A DNA stretch of 58,847 bases from assembly GCF_001642795.1 (NCBI RefSeq), contig NZ_LKEH01000048.1, forward strand, positions 38,167 through 97,013, given 5' to 3'. Positions 1 to 8,465 of this stretch are shown here, piece by piece (positions within the stretch are counted from its first letter, which is position 1; each line of letters begins with the position of its first letter). Origin of the DNA: Pseudomonas viridiflava. Its GTDB lineage: Bacteria > Pseudomonadota > Gammaproteobacteria > Pseudomonadales > Pseudomonadaceae. Below the pieces are notes generated by a model. That model made no database searches. It was not told the origin of the DNA and saw nothing but the letters and a program-made list of their open reading frames with translations. The position numbers and the translations under genes were made by a program.

Positions 1-125
1 GGCACAAGCATGGGCATGATCGGCGCTCTTGAGATCACGCTGATCGTTCCTACGCTCCGCGTGGTAACGCCTCTCAGGACGCTCCGCGTCCGCTTCGGAT
101 GTGATGCGCAGCGATGGGTACGATC
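1..125. repeat. Composite intergenic palindromic repeat (copy 1)
   Basis: This non-coding stretch carries the words GATCGTTCCTACGCTCCGCGT and GGACGCTCCGCGTCC (each within the limit of one repeat module). The same words recur at about 5690-6030, 11470-11600, 40655-40905 and 58625-58735. They form short palindromes and lie only between genes, as expected of extragenic palindromes in pseudomonads. No ORF here has coding character. Confidence 0.6.
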
Positions 126-151
126 ACAGCGAGCAAACAGTCTGCACAAAC

Positions 152-182
152 AAAAACGCCCCGAGCGAGTCGGGGCGTTTTG
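152..182 (-). terminator. Rho-independent terminator of the helicase gene
   Basis: Arms AAAACGCCCCGA (153-164) and TCGGGGCGTTTT (170-181) pair perfectly and are followed on the minus strand by a T-rich run. It lies 16 bases past the helicase stop codon. Confidence 0.85.
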
Positions 183-197
183 TTTGTTGCTCGGCTA

Positions 198-2102
198 TCA
201 GCTGTCGCGGTTGCGGGTCAGCAGGGCCGGTTTTTCACCGCGTGGGCGGGCTGGCAACTGATCCAGTTGCTCGGCCGACGGGAAGCGGTCGATCTTGGAC
301 TCTTTGTGCACGATCTTCGGCTGTGGCTGACCATCGCGCTGGCTGCGAACTGCCGGTTCCTGCGGCTCGCGAGGTGCGCGGTCTTCACGAGGCGCTGACG
401 GACGACGGTTGCGTGGAGCCTGACCATCACGCGAGCGCGGTGCAGAACCGGTACCTGCACCTGCGCCGTTACGCTTCGGTGCGCCAGTGCCGGAACCTGT
501 ACGTGCGCCGCCACCGGTACGACTCGGATTGGCAGGACGCGCTGCGCCACCGGCTGCCGGTGCTGCTGCGCCAGGCGCTGCCGCCGGGCGACGACCACGA
601 TTCTGGCCTTTGCCCTGATACGGGCTGACGTAATCAGCGCGGTTGCCGAAGTTATCCACTTCGTCATCCAGGAACTCGTCAGGCGCACGGTCCGACTGCG
701 GGCGGGGTGCAGCGGCCTGCGAGGCACGCTGTTCGCCGCGAGGCGTCCCTTCACGAGGTTTTTTTTCGCGCGGTTGACGGGCAGGGCGTTCGCCACTGGC
801 TGCAGCGGCAGCCGACTTTTCCTTGCCCTTATCCTTTCCCTTGTCGCGGCGACCGCCGTTGTTCTTGTCGCCATCACCACGGGCCGGGCGTGCGCCACGT
901 GGATTGCGAACATCGGGACGCTCACGCACTTCAGGCTTTTCAGCCTCGACTGCAGTGATGTCGAAACCCATCAGATCGCCGTCCGGGATCTTCTGCTTGG
1001 TCATGCGCTCGATGCTTTTGAGCAGCTTCTCTTCGTCCGGAGCAACCAGCGAGATCGCCTCGCCCGAACGACCGGCACGGCCAGTACGACCGATGCGGTG
1101 AACGTAGTCTTCATCGACGTTCGGCAGCTCGAAGTTGACCACGTGCGGCAACTGATCGATATCCAGACCGCGAGCGGCGATATCGGTGGCGACCATGATA
1201 CGGACATCGCCCGCCTTGAAATCGGCCAGCGCCTTGGTGCGTGCGTTCTGGCTCTTGTTGCCGTGGATGGCGACGGCAGCGAGGCCATGCTTGTCCAGGT
1301 ACTCGGCCAGACGGTTCGCGCCGTGCTTGGTGCGGGTGAATACCAGCACCTGTTCCCAGGCGCCGACGGTGATCAGGTGCGCCAGCAGCGAACGCTTGTG
1401 GTTGGCCGCCAGACGGAAAACACGTTGCTCGATACGCTCGACCGTGGTGTTCGGCGGCGTGACTTCGATGCGCTCGGGGTTGTGCAGCAGCTTGCCGGCC
1501 AACGCCGTGATGTCGCTGGAAAACGTGGCCGAGAACAGTAGGTTCTGACGCTTGGCAGGCAAGCGGGCCAGGACCTTTTTCACGTCGTGGACGAAGCCCA
1601 TGTCGAGCATCCGGTCCGCTTCATCGAGCACCAGGATTTCAACGTGGGACAGGTCGACACTGCCTTGGCCAGCCAGATCGAGCAGGCGGCCAGGGCAGGC
1701 CACCAGTACGTCCACACCGCGGGACATGGCCTGAACCTGTGGGTTCATGCCGACGCCGCCGAAGATGCAGGCACTGACGAACTTCAGGTCGCGGGCATAG
1801 ATCTTGAAGCTCTCATGCACCTGTGCGGCCAGTTCGCGAGTCGGGGTCAGGACCAGAACGCGAGGTTGACGCGGGCCATGACGCTGGGATTTGTCCGGAA
1901 CACCATTGGGAAACAGCCGCTCCAGAATAGGGAGGGCGAAACCGCCGGTTTTACCAGTACCTGTCTGTGCCGCAACCATCAGGTCGCGACCTTGCAACAC
2001 GGCGGGAATGGCCCGCTGTTGCACCGGAGTAGGCTGGGTGTAGCCCGCTGCCTCGATGGCGCGGACTAAAGCCTCGGAGAGACCGAGGGAAGCAAAGGAC
2101 AT
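198..2102 (-). CDS. rhlE: DEAD-box ATP-dependent RNA helicase, RhlE type
   Basis: Cytoplasmic ATP-dependent RNA unwinding enzyme of 634 residues. All core motifs are present: AQTGTGKT (45-52, Walker A), PTRELA (88-93), DEAD (160-163), SAT (191-193) and HRIGRTGR (335-342). The core ends near residue 385. A long tail follows, of low complexity and rich in Arg, Gly, Pro and Ala, as in RhlE proteins with disordered RNA-binding tails. The start is the internal ATG giving MSFASLGLS; an upstream in-frame start at 2135 adds 11 residues unlike the family. It is a single-gene unit with its own terminator. RhlE rather than RhlB, SrmB or DbpA is inferred from the N-terminus and tail. Confidence 0.9.
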   Translation of the reverse strand: MSFASLGLSEALVRAIEAAGYTQPTPVQQRAIPAVLQGRDLMVAAQTGTGKTGGFALPILERLFPNGVPDKSQRHGPRQPRVLVLTPTRELAAQVHESFKIYARDLKFVSACIFGGVGMNPQVQAMSRGVDVLVACPGRLLDLAGQGSVDLSHVEILVLDEADRMLDMGFVHDVKKVLARLPAKRQNLLFSATFSSDITALAGKLLHNPERIEVTPPNTTVERIEQRVFRLAANHKRSLLAHLITVGAWEQVLVFTRTKHGANRLAEYLDKHGLAAVAIHGNKSQNARTKALADFKAGDVRIMVATDIAARGLDIDQLPHVVNFELPNVDEDYVHRIGRTGRAGRSGEAISLVAPDEEKLLKSIERMTKQKIPDGDLMGFDITAVEAEKPEVRERPDVRNPRGARPARGDGDKNNGGRRDKGKDKGKEKSAAAAASGERPARQPREKKPREGTPRGEQRASQAAAPRPQSDRAPDEFLDDEVDNFGNRADYVSPYQGKGQNRGRRPAAAPGAAAPAAGGAARPANPSRTGGGARTGSGTGAPKRNGAGAGTGSAPRSRDGQAPRNRRPSAPREDRAPREPQEPAVRSQRDGQPQPKIVHKESKIDRFPSAEQLDQLPARPRGEKPALLTRNRDS

Positions 2103-2413
2103 GAGTAATCCTGTTCTGTTGGAGCTTAAGCTCAAGGGATGTCTTGCCTGGCGTGAATGGCGTGTAAAGACAACGCGATCCCGTCCGGTCCTGCGGGGTC
2201 TTCAGCCTTCTCCTGACGCCTGCACGGGATGAAAAGTGTGCTGTTGGCGTGAGCGAGGTAGCGTTTGCAAGACCGAGCGTCCGGGCGTAAGCCTGGCGGG
2301 AAGGCTGGAGTATAACAGAGCGAAAGCAATACGCCGCTTTCCTGCTGCCCAACGGTGTATTGCGCCGCGATCTCCCGGAAATTGTCAGGGAAATCGCGGT
2401 ATTGCAGCGGCTG
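2103..2413. promoter_or_regulatory. Intergenic region: rhlE leader and metF 3' hairpin
   Basis: This 311-base gap holds the rhlE upstream region. On the minus strand TTATACT (2309-2315) is a possible -10 box, which would give a leader of about 200 bases. A 12-base palindrome GAGCTTAAGCTC lies at 2122-2133. Just past the metF stop a hairpin pairs CCGCGAT..TCCC with GGGA.ATCGCGG (2365-2399). It lacks a T-run, so it may protect the transcript end rather than terminate. No coding ORF is convincing. Confidence 0.35.
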
Positions 2414-3259
2414 TCAGCGTGGCAGTTTGAGGTTGTTCCAGACTGCCAGGCTCGGATCCGCCTGATTCAGGGTGTAAAAGTGCAGGCCGGGGGCGCCGCC
2501 TTGCAGCAGTCGCTCGCACATTTCAGTGATGACTTCTTCACCGAACGACTGGATGCTTTGTACGTCATCGCCGTACGCTTCCAGCTGCTTGCGGATCCAG
2601 CGCGGGATCTCCGCACCGCAGGCGTCGGAGAAGCGTGCCAGCTTGCTGTAGTTGGTGATCGGCATGATGCCCGGCACGATAGGGATGTTCACGCCCATCT
2701 TCTGCACGCGCTCGACGAAGTAGAAATAGCTGTCGGCGTTGAAGAAATACTGGGTGATCGCACTGTCGGCACCGGCGTTGGCCTTGTTGACGAAGTGCTT
2801 GAGGTCATCTTCGAAGTTGCGGGCCTGTGGGTGCATTTCCGGGTAGGCGGCGACTTCGATGTGGAAGTGGCTGCCGGTCTCTTCGCGAATGAAGCTGACC
2901 AGATCATTGGCGTGACGCAGCTCACCGCTGGCCATGCCCATGCCGGAAGGCAGGTCGCCGCGTAGCGCAACGATGCGCTTGATACCGGCTTCCTGATACT
3001 GGCTCAGCAGACCGCGCAGGTCAGCCTTGCTGTCACCCACGCACGACAGGTGCGGGGCGGCCGGTACTTTGACTTCGTTTTCCAGCTGCAGCACGGTGTT
3101 GAGCGTGCGGTCGCGGGTCGAACCCCCGGCACCGTAGGTGCAGGAGAAAAAATCCGGGTTGTAGCTTGCCAGCTGACGGGCAACGTTCAGCAGCTTTTCA
3201 TGTCCAGCGTCGGTCTTGGTGGGGAAGAACTCGAAGCTGTAGCGACGTTCTTGGCTCAT
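2414..3259 (-). CDS. metF: Methylenetetrahydrofolate reductase
   Basis: Flavoenzyme that reduces 5,10-methylene-THF to 5-methyl-THF, the methyl donor for homocysteine remethylation. The 281-residue length is normal. The N-terminus RRYSFEFFPTKT carries the conserved active-site glutamate region, followed by FFSCTYGAGGSTRDRT, which is typical of MetF TIM barrels. The start at 3259 (MSQERRYSF) is preferred over an in-frame ATG five codons upstream, because pseudomonad MetF proteins begin this way; neither has a strong ribosome-binding site. It lies downstream of ahcY on the same strand across a 197-base gap holding a REPIN, so it may be co-transcribed with ahcY. Confidence 0.95.
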   Translation of the reverse strand: MSQERRYSFEFFPTKTDAGHEKLLNVARQLASYNPDFFSCTYGAGGSTRDRTLNTVLQLENEVKVPAAPHLSCVGDSKADLRGLLSQYQEAGIKRIVALRGDLPSGMGMASGELRHANDLVSFIREETGSHFHIEVAAYPEMHPQARNFEDDLKHFVNKANAGADSAITQYFFNADSYFYFVERVQKMGVNIPIVPGIMPITNYSKLARFSDACGAEIPRWIRKQLEAYGDDVQSIQSFGEEVITEMCERLLQGGAPGLHFYTLNQADPSLAVWNNLKLPR

Positions 3260-3300
3260 GGAGGCCGATCTCATCTTAAAGCGAACGGGGAGGTCGCAGA

Positions 3301-3389
3301 GTGGGAGCGGACTTGTCCGCGAAGAAATCTGCTTATCAACGAAAGACGGGTGATAGATCAGATGCCTTAGCGGACAAGTCCGCTCCCAC
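3301..3389. repeat. REPIN (inverted REP pair), GGAGCGGACTTGTCCGC type
   Basis: Two 20-base arms, GTGGGAGCGGACTTGTCCGC (3301-3320) and its exact reverse complement (3370-3389), flank a 49-base centre. The same arm occurs at 5796-5880. The pair sits between ahcY and metF. Confidence 0.85.
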
Positions 3390-3456
3390 AGGTCTCATCT
3401 GCCTGCTACCGGAGCGTGCGGTGTCGAGACACCGAACGTTCCGGGCAGGCGATGAA

Positions 3457-4866
3457 TCAGTAGCGGTAAGCGTGTGGCTTGAACGGACCTTCGACGGTCA
3501 CGCCGATGTAGTCGGCCTGGGTCTTGGTCAGTTTGGTCACGACGCCGCCGAAACCGCGGACCATTTCCAGGGCCACTTCTTCGTCGAGTTTCTTCGGCAG
3601 TACTTCAACGGTCAGGCGCTCGGCTTTCTGGGCTGGCGACAGGTTGGCGTACTTCTGTTCGAACAGGAAGATCTGAGCCAGAACCTGGTTGGCGAACGAG
3701 CCATCCATGATGCGGCTCGGGTGGCCAGTGGCGTTGCCCAGGTTCACCAGACGGCCTTCGGCCAGCAGGATCAGGTAGTCATCGTTCTGTGCATCGAACG
3801 CGCCAGGGCCGGTGCGGTGGATCTTGTGAACCTGTGGCTTCACTTCTTCCCATGCCCAGTTCTTGCGCATGAAAGCGGTGTCGATTTCGTTGTCGAAGTG
3901 ACCGATGTTGCAGACCACGGCACGCTTCTTCAATGCCTTGAGCATGTTGGCATCGCAGACGTTGACGTTACCGGTGGTGGTGACGATCAGGTCGATCTTG
4001 CCCAGCAGCGCCTTGTCGATGCTCGCTTCGGTGCCGTCGTTCTCGCCGTCGATGAACGGGGAAACCAGCTCGAAACCGTCCATGCACGCCTGCATCGCGC
4101 AGATCGGGTCGACTTCGGTCACTTTGACGATCATGCCTTCCTGACGCAGGGACTGGGCCGAGCCCTTGCCCACGTCACCGTAGCCGATCACCAGCGCCTG
4201 CTTGCCGGACAGCAAGTGGTCGGTGCCGCGCTTGATGGCGTCGTTCAGGCTGTGACGGCAGCCGTATTTGTTGTCGTTCTTGCTCTTGGTCACCGAGTCG
4301 TTGACGTTGATGGCCGGGATCTTCAGTTCGCCCTTGGCCAGCATGTCCAGCAGACGGTGAACGCCGGTGGTGGTTTCTTCGGTGACGCCATGGATCTTGT
4401 CCAGCATCGCCGGGTATTTCTTGTGGATGATCTCGGTCAGGTCGCCGCCGTCGTCGAGGATCATGTTGGCGTCCCAAGGCTGACCGTCCTTCAGGATGGT
4501 CTGCTCGATGCACCACTCGTACTCTTCTTCGGTCTCGCCTTTCCAGGCGAACACAGGGATACCGGCAGCAGCAATGGCAGCAGCGGCCTGATCCTGAGTA
4601 GAGAAAATGTTGCAGGACGACCAGCGTACTTCGGCACCCAGGGCAACCAGGGTTTCGATCAGCACGGCAGTCTGAATGGTCATGTGGATGCAGCCGAGGA
4701 TTTTCGCGCCTTTCAAAGGCTGCTCACCGGCGTACTTGCGGCGCAGGCCCATCAGGGCTGGCATTTCGGATTCGGCGATGATGGTTTCGCGACGGCCCCA
4801 GGCAGCCAGGGAAATGTCGGCAACCTTGAAATCGTTGAATTCTGCGGGCGTGATTACAGCACTCAT
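3457..4866 (-). CDS. ahcY: Adenosylhomocysteinase (SAH hydrolase)
   Basis: NAD-dependent enzyme that splits S-adenosylhomocysteine into adenosine and homocysteine, relieving product inhibition of methyltransferases. The 469-residue length is typical. Visible features are the substrate-binding N-terminal half (for example GCIHMTIQTAVLIETL and the SCNIFSTQDQAAAA segment), the dinucleotide-binding GYGDVGKGSA, and a C-terminus ending PFKPHAYRY, which is diagnostic of the family. The start at 4866 (MSAVITPAEF) has GGAG upstream; the longer start at 4884 is rejected. A SAH riboswitch lies in its leader, so expression should rise as SAH accumulates. metF follows downstream. Confidence 0.97.
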   Translation of the reverse strand: MSAVITPAEFNDFKVADISLAAWGRRETIIAESEMPALMGLRRKYAGEQPLKGAKILGCIHMTIQTAVLIETLVALGAEVRWSSCNIFSTQDQAAAAIAAAGIPVFAWKGETEEEYEWCIEQTILKDGQPWDANMILDDGGDLTEIIHKKYPAMLDKIHGVTEETTTGVHRLLDMLAKGELKIPAINVNDSVTKSKNDNKYGCRHSLNDAIKRGTDHLLSGKQALVIGYGDVGKGSAQSLRQEGMIVKVTEVDPICAMQACMDGFELVSPFIDGENDGTEASIDKALLGKIDLIVTTTGNVNVCDANMLKALKKRAVVCNIGHFDNEIDTAFMRKNWAWEEVKPQVHKIHRTGPGAFDAQNDDYLILLAEGRLVNLGNATGHPSRIMDGSFANQVLAQIFLFEQKYANLSPAQKAERLTVEVLPKKLDEEVALEMVRGFGGVVTKLTKTQADYIGVTVEGPFKPHAYRY

Positions 4867-4892
4867 TGAGAGTCTCCATTCCATAAAAATGC

Positions 4893-5003
4893 GAATGGGC
4901 GCCGTTGTGCGTTTAAGGCTTGCCGACTGAGCATCAGTCGGTCAAACAACGCCCCATCCGAGCCTGACAGGGAGAACCTGCTGCAGCGCCCCTCGGACAG
5001 GTG
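4893..5003 (-). promoter_or_regulatory. SAH riboswitch in the ahcY leader
   Basis: Read on the minus strand, the leader contains CTGTCCGAGGGGCGCTGC (from 5000), then CAGGCTCGGA, then a CCGACTGATGCTCAGTCGG hairpin, then ACAACGGCGCCC. TCCGAG pairs with CTCGGA (P1), GCGTTGT partly with ACAACG (P4), and GGGCGC with GCGCCC (pseudoknot). This matches the known SAH aptamer class, first characterised upstream of ahcY genes of proteobacteria including pseudomonads. It ends about 20 bases before the ribosome-binding site. SAH binding is known to switch expression on. Confidence 0.9.
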
Positions 5004-5277
5004 GCGGGAACGGCATCAGCGTGGATGGCCGCTTGAAACGGAGGGCAGTATAGCTGCGCTGGCGATTCTTCCCAAGGTTTTCTGTCGGCTGGCGGGCGTC
5101 TGGATCGGCACTTGCCGGAATGTTCTTGGCGCACAACGGCTTAGGTGTGCTGTTTTTTCATGTGGGTTGCGGGGCGTCAATTGCCCCGATACACAGTCAC
5201 AATGGGTCAAGGCATGGGCGCGAGTGGCTGGCTCTGCCATCATGCGGTTCTCTTATCGAAGACGCTCAGGAGTGAAC
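5004..5277. promoter_or_regulatory. Divergent promoter region, ahcY and thioesterase
   Basis: With the riboswitch this makes a 411-base gene-free stretch between ahcY (minus) and the thioesterase (plus). It must hold both promoters. I see no perfect palindrome or obvious operator and do not assign -35/-10 boxes. CAGGAGTGAAC directly before 5278 is a good ribosome-binding site for the plus-strand gene. Confidence 0.4.
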
Positions 5278-5673
5278 ATGAATTTCCATACCCGCAAGTG
5301 GGTCAAGCCTGAAGACCTGAACCCCAACGGCACCCTGTTCGGCGGCAGCCTGTTGCGCTGGATCGATGAAGAAGCGGCCATCTATGCCATTGTCCAACTG
5401 GGCAACCAGCGTGTGGTGACCAAGTACATTTCCGAGATCAACTTTGTCAGTGCGTCGCGTCAGGGCGACATCATCGAGCTGGGCATCACCGCCACCGAGT
5501 TTGGTCGCACCTCGATCACGCTGATGTGTCAGGTCCGCAACAAGATCACCCGCAAGAGCATCCTGACGGTCGAGAAGATGGTGTTCGTCAACCTGGGCGA
5601 AGACGGACAGCCCGCGCCGCATGGCCGGACCGAGATTCGCTACATCAAGGATCAGTTTGACGCGCCTGAGTAA
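5278..5673 (+). CDS. Acyl-CoA thioesterase, hotdog fold (YciA-like)
   Basis: Predicted cytoplasmic thioesterase of 131 residues that hydrolyses acyl-CoA. The N-terminal segment DLNPNGTLFGGSLLRWIDEEAA has the NxxGxLFGG...D/E pattern of the acyl-CoA hydrolase hotdog family, and VTKYISEINFVSASRQGDII supplies the following strand. The length is right for a single hotdog domain. The start at 5278 has AGGAG seven bases upstream; the longer frame from 5167 is not supported. It is transcribed away from ahcY and is monocistronic. The acyl-chain preference cannot be read from sequence. Confidence 0.85.
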   Translation: MNFHTRKWVKPEDLNPNGTLFGGSLLRWIDEEAAIYAIVQLGNQRVVTKYISEINFVSASRQGDIIELGITATEFGRTSITLMCQVRNKITRKSILTVEKMVFVNLGEDGQPAPHGRTEIRYIKDQFDAPE

Positions 5674-5689
5674 GCGGTATTGATCGCTC

Positions 5690-6035
5690 CTCCGCGTCCA
5701 CTCTGGAATGTGACGCAGAGCGTCATGGGCTGCATGCCCACGCGGAGCACTCATCGTTATACACAAGTCGACCTGAATGAATGCGGTACCTGAAAGTGGG
5801 AGCGGACTTGTCCGCGAATACTGCGTTTCAGACGCTGCATCTTCACCGTATGTACCAGCTTTCGCGGACAAGTCCGCACACGGTCGGAATAGTGCCCGCT
5901 CCAGATGCTCATTGCGACTTGTGTATAACGATGAGCGCGGAGCGTAGGCACGATCAGTGTTCTCAAGGCCTATGATCGTTCCCATGCTCTGCGTGGTAAC
6001 GCCTCTCAGGACGCCCCGCGTCCGCTGTCGATCAG
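5690..6035. repeat. Nested composite repeat with internal REPIN
   Basis: This fills most of the 367-base gap between the thioesterase and otnI. Outer arms TCATCGTTATACACAAGTCG (5751-5770) and the exact reverse complement (5915-5934) enclose a REPIN (5796-5880) whose arms are GCGGACTTGTCCGCGA and TCGCGGACAAGTCCGC. Outside the outer arms are GCATGCCCACGCGGAGCAC and GAGCGCGGAGCGTAGGCACG, members of the composite repeat family seen elsewhere in the window. Nothing here looks coding. Confidence 0.7.
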
Positions 6036-6040
6036 TGTGA

Positions 6041-6823
6041 TTACTTCCCCTGCAACTGCCGCAACCACGCCAGCCCTTCGCTGGTGTCGCCTTTGGGGCG
6101 GTATTCGCAGCCGATCCAGCCTTTATAGCCCAGCTCGTCGATGACGTTGAACAGGTGCTCGTAGTTCAGTTCGCCCAGGTCCGGCTCGTTGCGATCCGGC
6201 ACACCTGCGATCTGAATGTGACCGATACCGGCAAAGTCGCGACGCAGTTTGCTGGTCAGGTCGCCTTCGACGATCTGGCAGTGGTAGCAGTCGAACTGCA
6301 CCTTGAGGTTATCGGCACCCACCAGTTTGCAGATGTCCTGCGCCTGATCCTGACGATTGAGGAAAAAGCCCGGCATGTCGCGGGTGTTGATCGGCTCGAT
6401 CAGGATCGTCACCCCGGCGCCCTTGGCCTGCTCGGCCGCGAACGCGAGGTTCTCCAGATACACCGCCTGATGACGTTCGCGCAGGTTTTCACTGGGCAGC
6501 AGGCCGGCCATGACGTGAACCCGGTCATTGCCCAGCACCTGCGCGTACTCCAGCGCACGTTCGATGCCGCTGCGAAATTCCGCTTCACGACCCGGCAGGG
6601 TGGCGATGCCTCGTTCGCATGCATCCCAGTCGCCCGGCGGCGCATTGAACAGCGCCTGCACCAGACCGTTGTCGCTCAAGCGCTGCTTGAGCTCCTGCGG
6701 TGTCCAGGCGTAGGGAAACAGGTACTCGACCGCGCCGAAACCGTCGGCGGCCGCTGCGGCAAAGCGCTCAAGAAAATCATGCTGCGGGTACAGCATGCTG
6801 AGGTTGGCGGCAAAACGAGGCAT
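6041..6823 (-). CDS. otnI: 2-oxo-tetronate isomerase (hydroxypyruvate isomerase family)
   Basis: Predicted xylose-isomerase-like TIM-barrel enzyme of 260 residues. It would interconvert 2-oxo- and 3-oxo-tetronate, feeding OtnK. The sequence begins MPRFAANLSMLYPQHDFLERF, the hallmark of the Hyi/OtnI family. Metal-ligand segments include LIEPINTRDMPGFF, QFDCYHCQ and GCEYRPKGDT. The start at 6823 has GGAG upstream. It is last in the operon, 22 bases after the permease gene. The older name hydroxypyruvate isomerase (hyi) fits the fold; otnI is preferred from its place with otnK, otnC and ltnD. Confidence 0.9.
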   Translation of the reverse strand: MPRFAANLSMLYPQHDFLERFAAAAADGFGAVEYLFPYAWTPQELKQRLSDNGLVQALFNAPPGDWDACERGIATLPGREAEFRSGIERALEYAQVLGNDRVHVMAGLLPSENLRERHQAVYLENLAFAAEQAKGAGVTILIEPINTRDMPGFFLNRQDQAQDICKLVGADNLKVQFDCYHCQIVEGDLTSKLRRDFAGIGHIQIAGVPDRNEPDLGELNYEHLFNVIDELGYKGWIGCEYRPKGDTSEGLAWLRQLQGK

Positions 6824-6845
6824 GTTAACTCCAGTCTTCAAAGGG

Positions 6846-8303
6846 TCAGACGAATGGCCAAAGCAGCAGGGTAATCACGAAGCCCAGTGTGCCCAGCAGC
6901 GTGACCAGTACGGTCCAGGTGCGCAAGCCGTCGGCGACGTTCAGGCCGGCCAGCTTGGTGAACATCCAGTAACCGGCGTCGTTGATGTGCGACATCGCCA
7001 GACCGCCACCGCCCATGGCCAGACACAGCAGGGCCAAGTGGTTGGCGCTCAGGTCCAGGGTTGCGATCAGCGGGCTGAGGATGCCGGCGGTGGTGACCAG
7101 CGCAACGGTGGTCGAACCTTGCACGGCGCGCAGCAGCAGGGTCAGCAGGAAGCCCAGCGCCAGCACCGGCAGACCGGTATTGCGCAGCGCTTCGGAGACG
7201 ACCGCACCGATACCGGTATCGACCAGCACCTTGCCGAACACACCACCGGCACCGGCAATCAGGATCACCATCGCCACGCCCGGCAACGCCGAGCCGATCA
7301 CGTCGGAGACTTGCGTGCGGCTCCAGCCACGACGCGAACCCAGCAGCCAGGCGCACAGCAGTGTGTCAATCAACAGCGCCACGAGTGGCGCGCCGAGCAC
7401 AGTCAGGATGGCGCGCACTGTCGAATCGGCAGGCAACATGGTGGTTGCCAGCGTACCCATCAGGATCAGCACGATCGGCAGCAGAATCAGCGCGATGATC
7501 AGACCGAAGCCCGGTGCAGGCGCAGGCGGCAGTTTGCTCGCCAGACTGCTGGCGCTTTCCTCGGCACCCATCGAGCGGGTTTCGGTGGCTTCACGCACGT
7601 TGGAATAGTCGTTGCGTGCCCAGGCTTTCAGGTCTTCGTTGGTGACGTGCGGGCCGTAGACTTCGGCGCGAATGTCGTCGGTCATCGGGTAGGTCTTGCG
7701 GGTCATGCGACCGGCTACGAAGTAACCGATCACACACAGCACGGCGACAATCGGAATACCCAGCATCAGCACGCGACCCAGGTCCGCGCCCAACTGGCTG
7801 GCTGCGGCAACAGCGCCCGGATGCGGCGGCAGAAAGGCGTGGACCGCCAGCAACGCGGCGCACATCGGCAGGGCAAAGATCATCAGCGGCTTGCGTGCGG
7901 CTCGGGCCACGCCATAAGCCAGCGGCATGAGAATGATCACGCCGACTTCGAAGAACACCGGAATGCCGACCATGAAACCCGCTACCGTCAGCGCCAGCGG
8001 CGTGCGCTTGTTGCCGAAACGGTTGATCAGGGTTCTGGCCAGCGCCTCGGCGCCACCGGAGAGTTCGATGATGCGCCCGATCATCGCGCCCAGGGCAATG
8101 ATGATCGCGATATGACCCAGGGTCTTGCCCATGCCGCCTTCAATCGTGGCGACCAGATCGGCAGGCTTAACACCCGCGACCAGCGCCACGATGATGCTGA
8201 CCAGCATCAGGGCGACAAAGGGCTGGAATTTGTACTTGAGGACCAGAAACAACAGCAGTGCGATGCCCGCACCGGCCACGACCATCAACATGATTGGCGT
8301 CAT
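6846..8303 (-). CDS. GntP-family permease, probable acid-sugar importer
   Basis: Inner-membrane proton symporter of 485 residues with about 12 hydrophobic segments. The N-terminus (MLMVVAGAGIALLLFLVLKYK), the GIPVFFEVGVIILMPL motif and GGLAMSHINDAGYWMF near the end are typical of gluconate/GntP transporters. Residues about 205-260 form a hydrophilic, charged loop (ending METRSMGAEESASSLA-like), which makes the protein somewhat longer than usual family members. Its place inside the otn operon suggests uptake of L-threonate or a related four-carbon acid; this is inference. A ribosome-binding site GGGAG precedes the start. Confidence 0.9.
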   Translation of the reverse strand: MTPIMLMVVAGAGIALLLFLVLKYKFQPFVALMLVSIIVALVAGVKPADLVATIEGGMGKTLGHIAIIIALGAMIGRIIELSGGAEALARTLINRFGNKRTPLALTVAGFMVGIPVFFEVGVIILMPLAYGVARAARKPLMIFALPMCAALLAVHAFLPPHPGAVAAASQLGADLGRVLMLGIPIVAVLCVIGYFVAGRMTRKTYPMTDDIRAEVYGPHVTNEDLKAWARNDYSNVREATETRSMGAEESASSLASKLPPAPAPGFGLIIALILLPIVLILMGTLATTMLPADSTVRAILTVLGAPLVALLIDTLLCAWLLGSRRGWSRTQVSDVIGSALPGVAMVILIAGAGGVFGKVLVDTGIGAVVSEALRNTGLPVLALGFLLTLLLRAVQGSTTVALVTTAGILSPLIATLDLSANHLALLCLAMGGGGLAMSHINDAGYWMFTKLAGLNVADGLRTWTVLVTLLGTLGFVITLLLWPFV

Positions 8304-8430
8304 GCCTGCGCGCTCCCTTCAGGAGTGACAAAGGGTGACAGCGAGCAAATCCGAACAAAAACGGGATGTAGGTAAGTCATGCTCTCGATTCCTGTTGTTA
8401 TTGTTTTCCGGCCACGCCGGGGTTGGCCAA

Positions 8431-8447
8431 GAGGCGCGACGCGCCTC
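8431..8447. other. Hairpin between otnC and the permease gene
   Basis: GAGGCGCG and CGCGCCTC pair around a single A in the 162-base gap inside the otn operon. There is no T-run. It could tune relative expression of the enzyme and transporter parts, but the function is unknown. Confidence 0.35.
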
Positions 8448-8465
8448 CGGATCAATGGGTTTCGG

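Noticed and set aside
3301..4869. A 522-residue plus-strand frame opposite ahcY
   Set aside because: It begins in a REPIN and then mirrors ahcY. No independent ribosome-binding site or family match.
6795..8375. A 526-residue plus-strand frame opposite the GntP permease
   Set aside because: Very Gln/His/Arg-rich translation, typical of the reverse of a membrane-protein gene.
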